Of a DNA stretch of 64,000 bases, positions 61,448 through 64,000 are shown one piece after another. Origin of the DNA: Clostridium lundense DSM 17049 (GTDB lineage Bacteria; Bacillota; Clostridia; Clostridiales; Clostridiaceae); the NCBI RefSeq assembly GCF_000619945.1, contig NZ_JHVC01000007.1, positions 62,001-126,000 on the forward strand, given 5' to 3'. The translations under genes and the position numbers were made by a program. The notes under the pieces were generated by a model. That model worked only from the letters and a program-made list of their open reading frames with translations. It was not told the DNA's origin and did not search any database. The first letter of the stretch is position 1. Every line of letters begins with the position of its first letter.

Positions 61448-61843
61448 GTGGTTAAAATTAAATCTTTTTTAAAAATTATAGTATCTATAGTTATTGTTGT
61501 GGCTTTAATTTTTACAGGGGGAATAATTTTTCTTACTAGAGGACTTAAAGCTGGAAGCGAAGTAGTAATTAATAATGTTAATGTATCATCCTTAAATGAT
61601 GGTGTGTATAGTGGAGAATATAAGGGCGGAAGATGGACTAATTCTGTAAATGTAAGCATTAAGAATCACAAAATCACAAAAATTGATATAGTAAAAGATG
61701 TTCTTTTTAAAAAGGATGATGTTAGAGAAAAATTATTTAATAGGGTAATAGAAAAGCAAAATGTAGAAGTAGATGCTATTTCAAGTGCTACAGTTACAAG
61801 TAAAGCTTATTTAAAATCTATTGAAAATGCACTAAAAAAATAA
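61448..61843 (+). CDS. FMN-binding domain protein, membrane anchored
   Basis: 131 residues if begun at GTG 61448. The ribosome binding site AAGGGGTGG is then too close (about 4 nt), and an ATT at 61457 would be better spaced; the true start is uncertain. N-terminal helix LKIIVSIVIVVALIFTGGII, then DGVYSGEYKGGRWTNSVNVS and AISSATVTSKAYLKSIENAL, where the S/TGAT-like motif is SSATVTS; the Thr can hold FMN covalently in NqrC/RnfG relatives. It acts outside the membrane in electron transfer, with the flavodoxin. Confidence 0.85.
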   Translation: MVKIKSFLKIIVSIVIVVALIFTGGIIFLTRGLKAGSEVVINNVNVSSLNDGVYSGEYKGGRWTNSVNVSIKNHKITKIDIVKDVLFKKDDVREKLFNRVIEKQNVEVDAISSATVTSKAYLKSIENALKK

Positions 61844-61936
61844 CAGGTTATCTGGTACTAGAATGAGTTATAAAATAAAGTTTTCAACTAAGAGTGAGGT
61901 AATGTAAAAAGAGGAAAGTTTACAGGGAGGTAGATT

Positions 61937-62815
61937 ATGATTAAGAATGATAATAAGAGTTTGTATATACTTACCTTTTTAATTATTATTTTAGGCATTC
62001 TAGTATCAGTAACAGGTCTTTTATATACAACAGGTGGTAAATCATTTGATTTTGTGAATCAATATGGTGATACAGTAAAAATATATGGCAATGGACTGTA
62101 TGCACGTGATTCTTATTTTATGGCACCTATATTTCGTGGAACGGACTTTACAATCATATGTTTTGCTATTCCAACTTTAATAGTATCATTGATACTAGAC
62201 ATGAAAAATAAAAAATTGAAAAATCGATTGTTCTTAATATCTGTAATTTCATTATTTACTTATTATTCTGCAAGTATAGCATTTGGCGTAACATATAATA
62301 TGTTGCATTTAGTGTATATAGCACTTTTTTCAGCCAGTTTTTTTGGATTGATTATTGGGATTAAAAGCATAGATAGTAACCAAATAGCAGAGAGGATGAA
62401 AGATAAATTACTTGGCAAAGGAATTTATATATTTTTAGTTTTAACAGGAGTTGCATTAATTGTAGCTTGGCTTCCCGATATCATTAATTCATTAGTTTTA
62501 GGTCGTTCTTTACAATTAATTGAAGTGTACACAACACAAGTTACATATGTTTTAGATATAGGTATCATTGCTCCTGTTGCTTTTATTTGTTTGTTTCAAT
62601 TAAAAAAACGAAATGGAATAGGATATGTTTTATTAGAAGTGTTATTAACAGTATGCAATTTTATAGGAATAATGATTCCAATTCAAACATTATTTCAATT
62701 AAGGGTAGGAATTTTACTTCCAGTTGAGGTTGTTGTAACAAAAGTAGTAACTTTCGTTCTCTTATCAATATTAGCATTATATTTCAATATAAAATTTTTT
62801 CAGAATATGGAATAG
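61937..62815 (+). CDS. Multi-spanning membrane protein of unknown function
   Basis: 292 residues, ATG after GGGAGGTAGATT. About eight helices: YILTFLIIILGILVSVTGLL, TIICFAIPTLIVSLIL, LFLISVISLFTYYSASIA, LHLVYIALFSASFFGLIIG, IYIFLVLTGVALIVAWLP, YVLDIGIIAPVAFICLF, GYVLLEVLLTVCNFIGIMIP, VVVTKVVTFVLLSILALYF. An acidic loop after the first helix (FDFVNQYGDTVKIYGNGLYA) lies outside. Not recognised. Terminator close behind. Confidence 0.7.
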   Translation: MIKNDNKSLYILTFLIIILGILVSVTGLLYTTGGKSFDFVNQYGDTVKIYGNGLYARDSYFMAPIFRGTDFTIICFAIPTLIVSLILDMKNKKLKNRLFLISVISLFTYYSASIAFGVTYNMLHLVYIALFSASFFGLIIGIKSIDSNQIAERMKDKLLGKGIYIFLVLTGVALIVAWLPDIINSLVLGRSLQLIEVYTTQVTYVLDIGIIAPVAFICLFQLKKRNGIGYVLLEVLLTVCNFIGIMIPIQTLFQLRVGILLPVEVVVTKVVTFVLLSILALYFNIKFFQNME

Positions 62816-62894
62816 ATAAAGATTTATTGTTTATGACCAAGTAATACAGGATATTAATAAATTAAATAAATGGATTAATTTAATGCTTAACTTT

Positions 62895-62924
62895 AGATTA
62901 GAGAGTATTCTCTAGTCTTTTATT
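62895..62924 (+). terminator. Terminator
   Basis: AGATTAGAGA (62895-62904) pairs with TCTCTAGTCT (62909-62918) with one G-T pair, followed by a T-rich run. Confidence 0.8.
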
Positions 62925-63007
62925 TTGTTCATTTTTTTATCCAATATTAAATAACCTAAAACATTTCTATATTTAACGAAATCAGAAAGGACTTTTGTAA
63001 TGTATAT

Positions 63008-63081
63008 GAAAATAATAAATAAAAACACAAAAATACCCAAGATTTCATTTTAATAGTCGAAAATAATAAAAGACAATTAAT
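63008..63081. repeat. 74-bp repeat, copy 2
   Basis: Same sequence as 44241-44314 with four differences. It lies about 80 bases before the AAA gene at 63164. Confidence 0.8.
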
Positions 63082-63163
63082 GGTGATAATTACTTTCGAA
63101 TAAATTAAGTGCCATTTAAGTATTAGGGCATATAGTCATCAGATAAAAATGGAGGATTAATTG

Positions 63164-64000
63164 ATGAAAAAATTAAATGCATTAAAACCACCAGTAGAGA
63201 TTTTTTATGAAGAAGAACTTAAAGCTTTAGAAGAAAATGATAAAGATCCTAAGCCTAAAAATTGGAGGTTATCTCCAAAGGCTGTGAAAACTTTTATATT
63301 GGGAAGTAGTAGATCAATTGAGTATAATGGAAAAAAAGTTAAGATAAAGAAAAAGTTTTATGGAGATGATAGTCTTATAGAGAGATGCATAATAACTTTA
63401 GCAGGAAATAGAGGACTTATGCTTGTAGGTGAACCTGGAACTGCAAAGACCATGCTTAGTGAGCTTTTAAGTGCAGCTATTAGTGGTACAAGTACTAATA
63501 CAGTGCAGGGAACAGCGGGGACTACTGAGGATATGGTTAAGTACAGTTGGAATTATGCCATGCTTTTAGGTAAAGGACCTACCAAGGAAGCCTTAGTACC
63601 TTCACCTCTTTATGTAAGTATGAGCAAAGGAATAATAACTAGATTTGAAGAGATAACTAGATGTCCTTCAGAAGTACAAGACAGTTTAATAAGTATAGTT
63701 AGTGATAAGGTTTTAAACATACCAGAGCTAGGTGATGAAGGGCTTTTATTTGCACAACCAGGATTTAATATTATTGCTACAGCTAATATAAGAGACAAGG
63801 GTGTAAATGAAATGAGTAGTGCCCTTAAAAGAAGATTTAACTTTGAAACTATATTCCCTATAAATGATGTGTCTTTAGAAGCTAAGATCATTGAACAAGA
63901 AGTACAAAAGCTAGTAGAAGAGTCAGAAATTAAAGTAAAAATAGATAGAGATGTCGTTAACTTATTAGCAACTACTTTCCATGAACTAAGAGAAGGTGTT
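63164..64000 (+). CDS. MoxR/YehL-type AAA ATPase, 5' part only
   Basis: 279 codons to the window edge; ATG after TGGAGGATTAATTG. N-terminal region KKLNALKPPVEIFYEEEL, then the AAA core: KKKFYGDDSLIERCIITLAG, Walker A LVGEPGTAKTMLSELL, the GTAGTTEDMVKYSWNYAMLL segment, Walker B ITRFEEITRC, and sensor NIIATANIRDKGVNEMSSAL with RRRF-type arginine finger KRRFNF. Motif order fits MoxR ATPases of the YehL group, which work with a von Willebrand factor A protein encoded downstream, outside this window. Chaperone-like role in assembly or metal insertion, substrate unknown. Confidence 0.85.
   Translation, partial: MKKLNALKPPVEIFYEEELKALEENDKDPKPKNWRLSPKAVKTFILGSSRSIEYNGKKVKIKKKFYGDDSLIERCIITLAGNRGLMLVGEPGTAKTMLSELLSAAISGTSTNTVQGTAGTTEDMVKYSWNYAMLLGKGPTKEALVPSPLYVSMSKGIITRFEEITRCPSEVQDSLISIVSDKVLNIPELGDEGLLFAQPGFNIIATANIRDKGVNEMSSALKRRFNFETIFPINDVSLEAKIIEQEVQKLVEESEIKVKIDRDVVNLLATTFHELREGV

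Overview
The base composition (very AT-rich, by eye roughly 28% G+C), strong AGGAGG-type ribosome binding sites, mixed ATG/GTG/TTG starts and gene content (2-enoate reductase, GntR/YtrA-type ABC operon, HelD, BlaI/BlaR1, group II intron, ISLre2) indicate a Clostridium sensu stricto or close relative. This is chromosomal DNA of strongly accessory character; no rRNA, tRNA or CRISPR array was seen.

Layout. (1) 1-14.1 kb is a defence-like island: a Septu-like ATPase/HNH pair (1-2257, cut by the window edge), a proteasome-fold-like protein (2582-3382), an unknown Cys-rich protein, a compact GC-rich structured RNA candidate (about 4797-4985), a decayed nucleoside phosphorylase, a second HNH-type protein (6181-6930), a three-gene module ending in a large STAND/NLR-like NTPase with TPRs (7006-11626), and a protein with a divergent diadenylate-cyclase-like (DAC) domain (12198-13964). 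(2) 14.2-18.9 kb: small hypothetical genes, several broken, then a GntR-ABC transporter operon. (3) 19.1-23.1 kb: a group II intron sitting exactly behind a terminator stem and splitting a small antisense-oriented gene, followed by an ISLre2 element. (4) 23.4-45 kb: a long run of small genes, many of families known as polymorphic-toxin immunity or companion proteins (SUKH-like, DUF4272, SUFU, DUF2185/Imm33, DUF6557), mixed with GrpB, GNAT, MutS-like, C45 acylase, AraC, ATP-grasp, XRE, radical SAM, VanZ and a solitary methionyl-tRNA formyltransferase. No toxin was recognised beside them. A broken IS30-like transposase lies in a small element with iterated 20-21 bp end repeats. (5) 45-64 kb: more ordinary genes: transglutaminase-like, PHP phosphatase, DedA-like, 2-enoate reductase, a MecA_N-type penicillin-binding protein, a TetR-HelD operon with a clear operator, a BlaI-BlaR1 pair with two operators, a TetR/flavodoxin/FMN-binding cluster, and the start of a MoxR-type AAA ATPase.

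How things fit together. The first 14 kb looks like several anti-phage modules side by side, decorated with short stem-loop repeats. The intergenic DNA of the whole window carries at least four recurring element families: stem-loops with a TTATTCATATAA core, a leader motif near GAAGTA-AGATTATTTATATAA, an AGCAGC...GCTGCT terminator family, and a 74-bp repeat in two copies 18.8 kb apart. Several genes that ordinary gene calling would miss are listed: a 158-codon gene that seems to start at AUA (46881), a secreted peptide with CC-x5-CC-x5-CC (48771), a TagA/WecG relic (44012), and a 14.2-kb membrane gene with a frameshift. Family assignments come from reading motifs, without database searches, and are marked accordingly.
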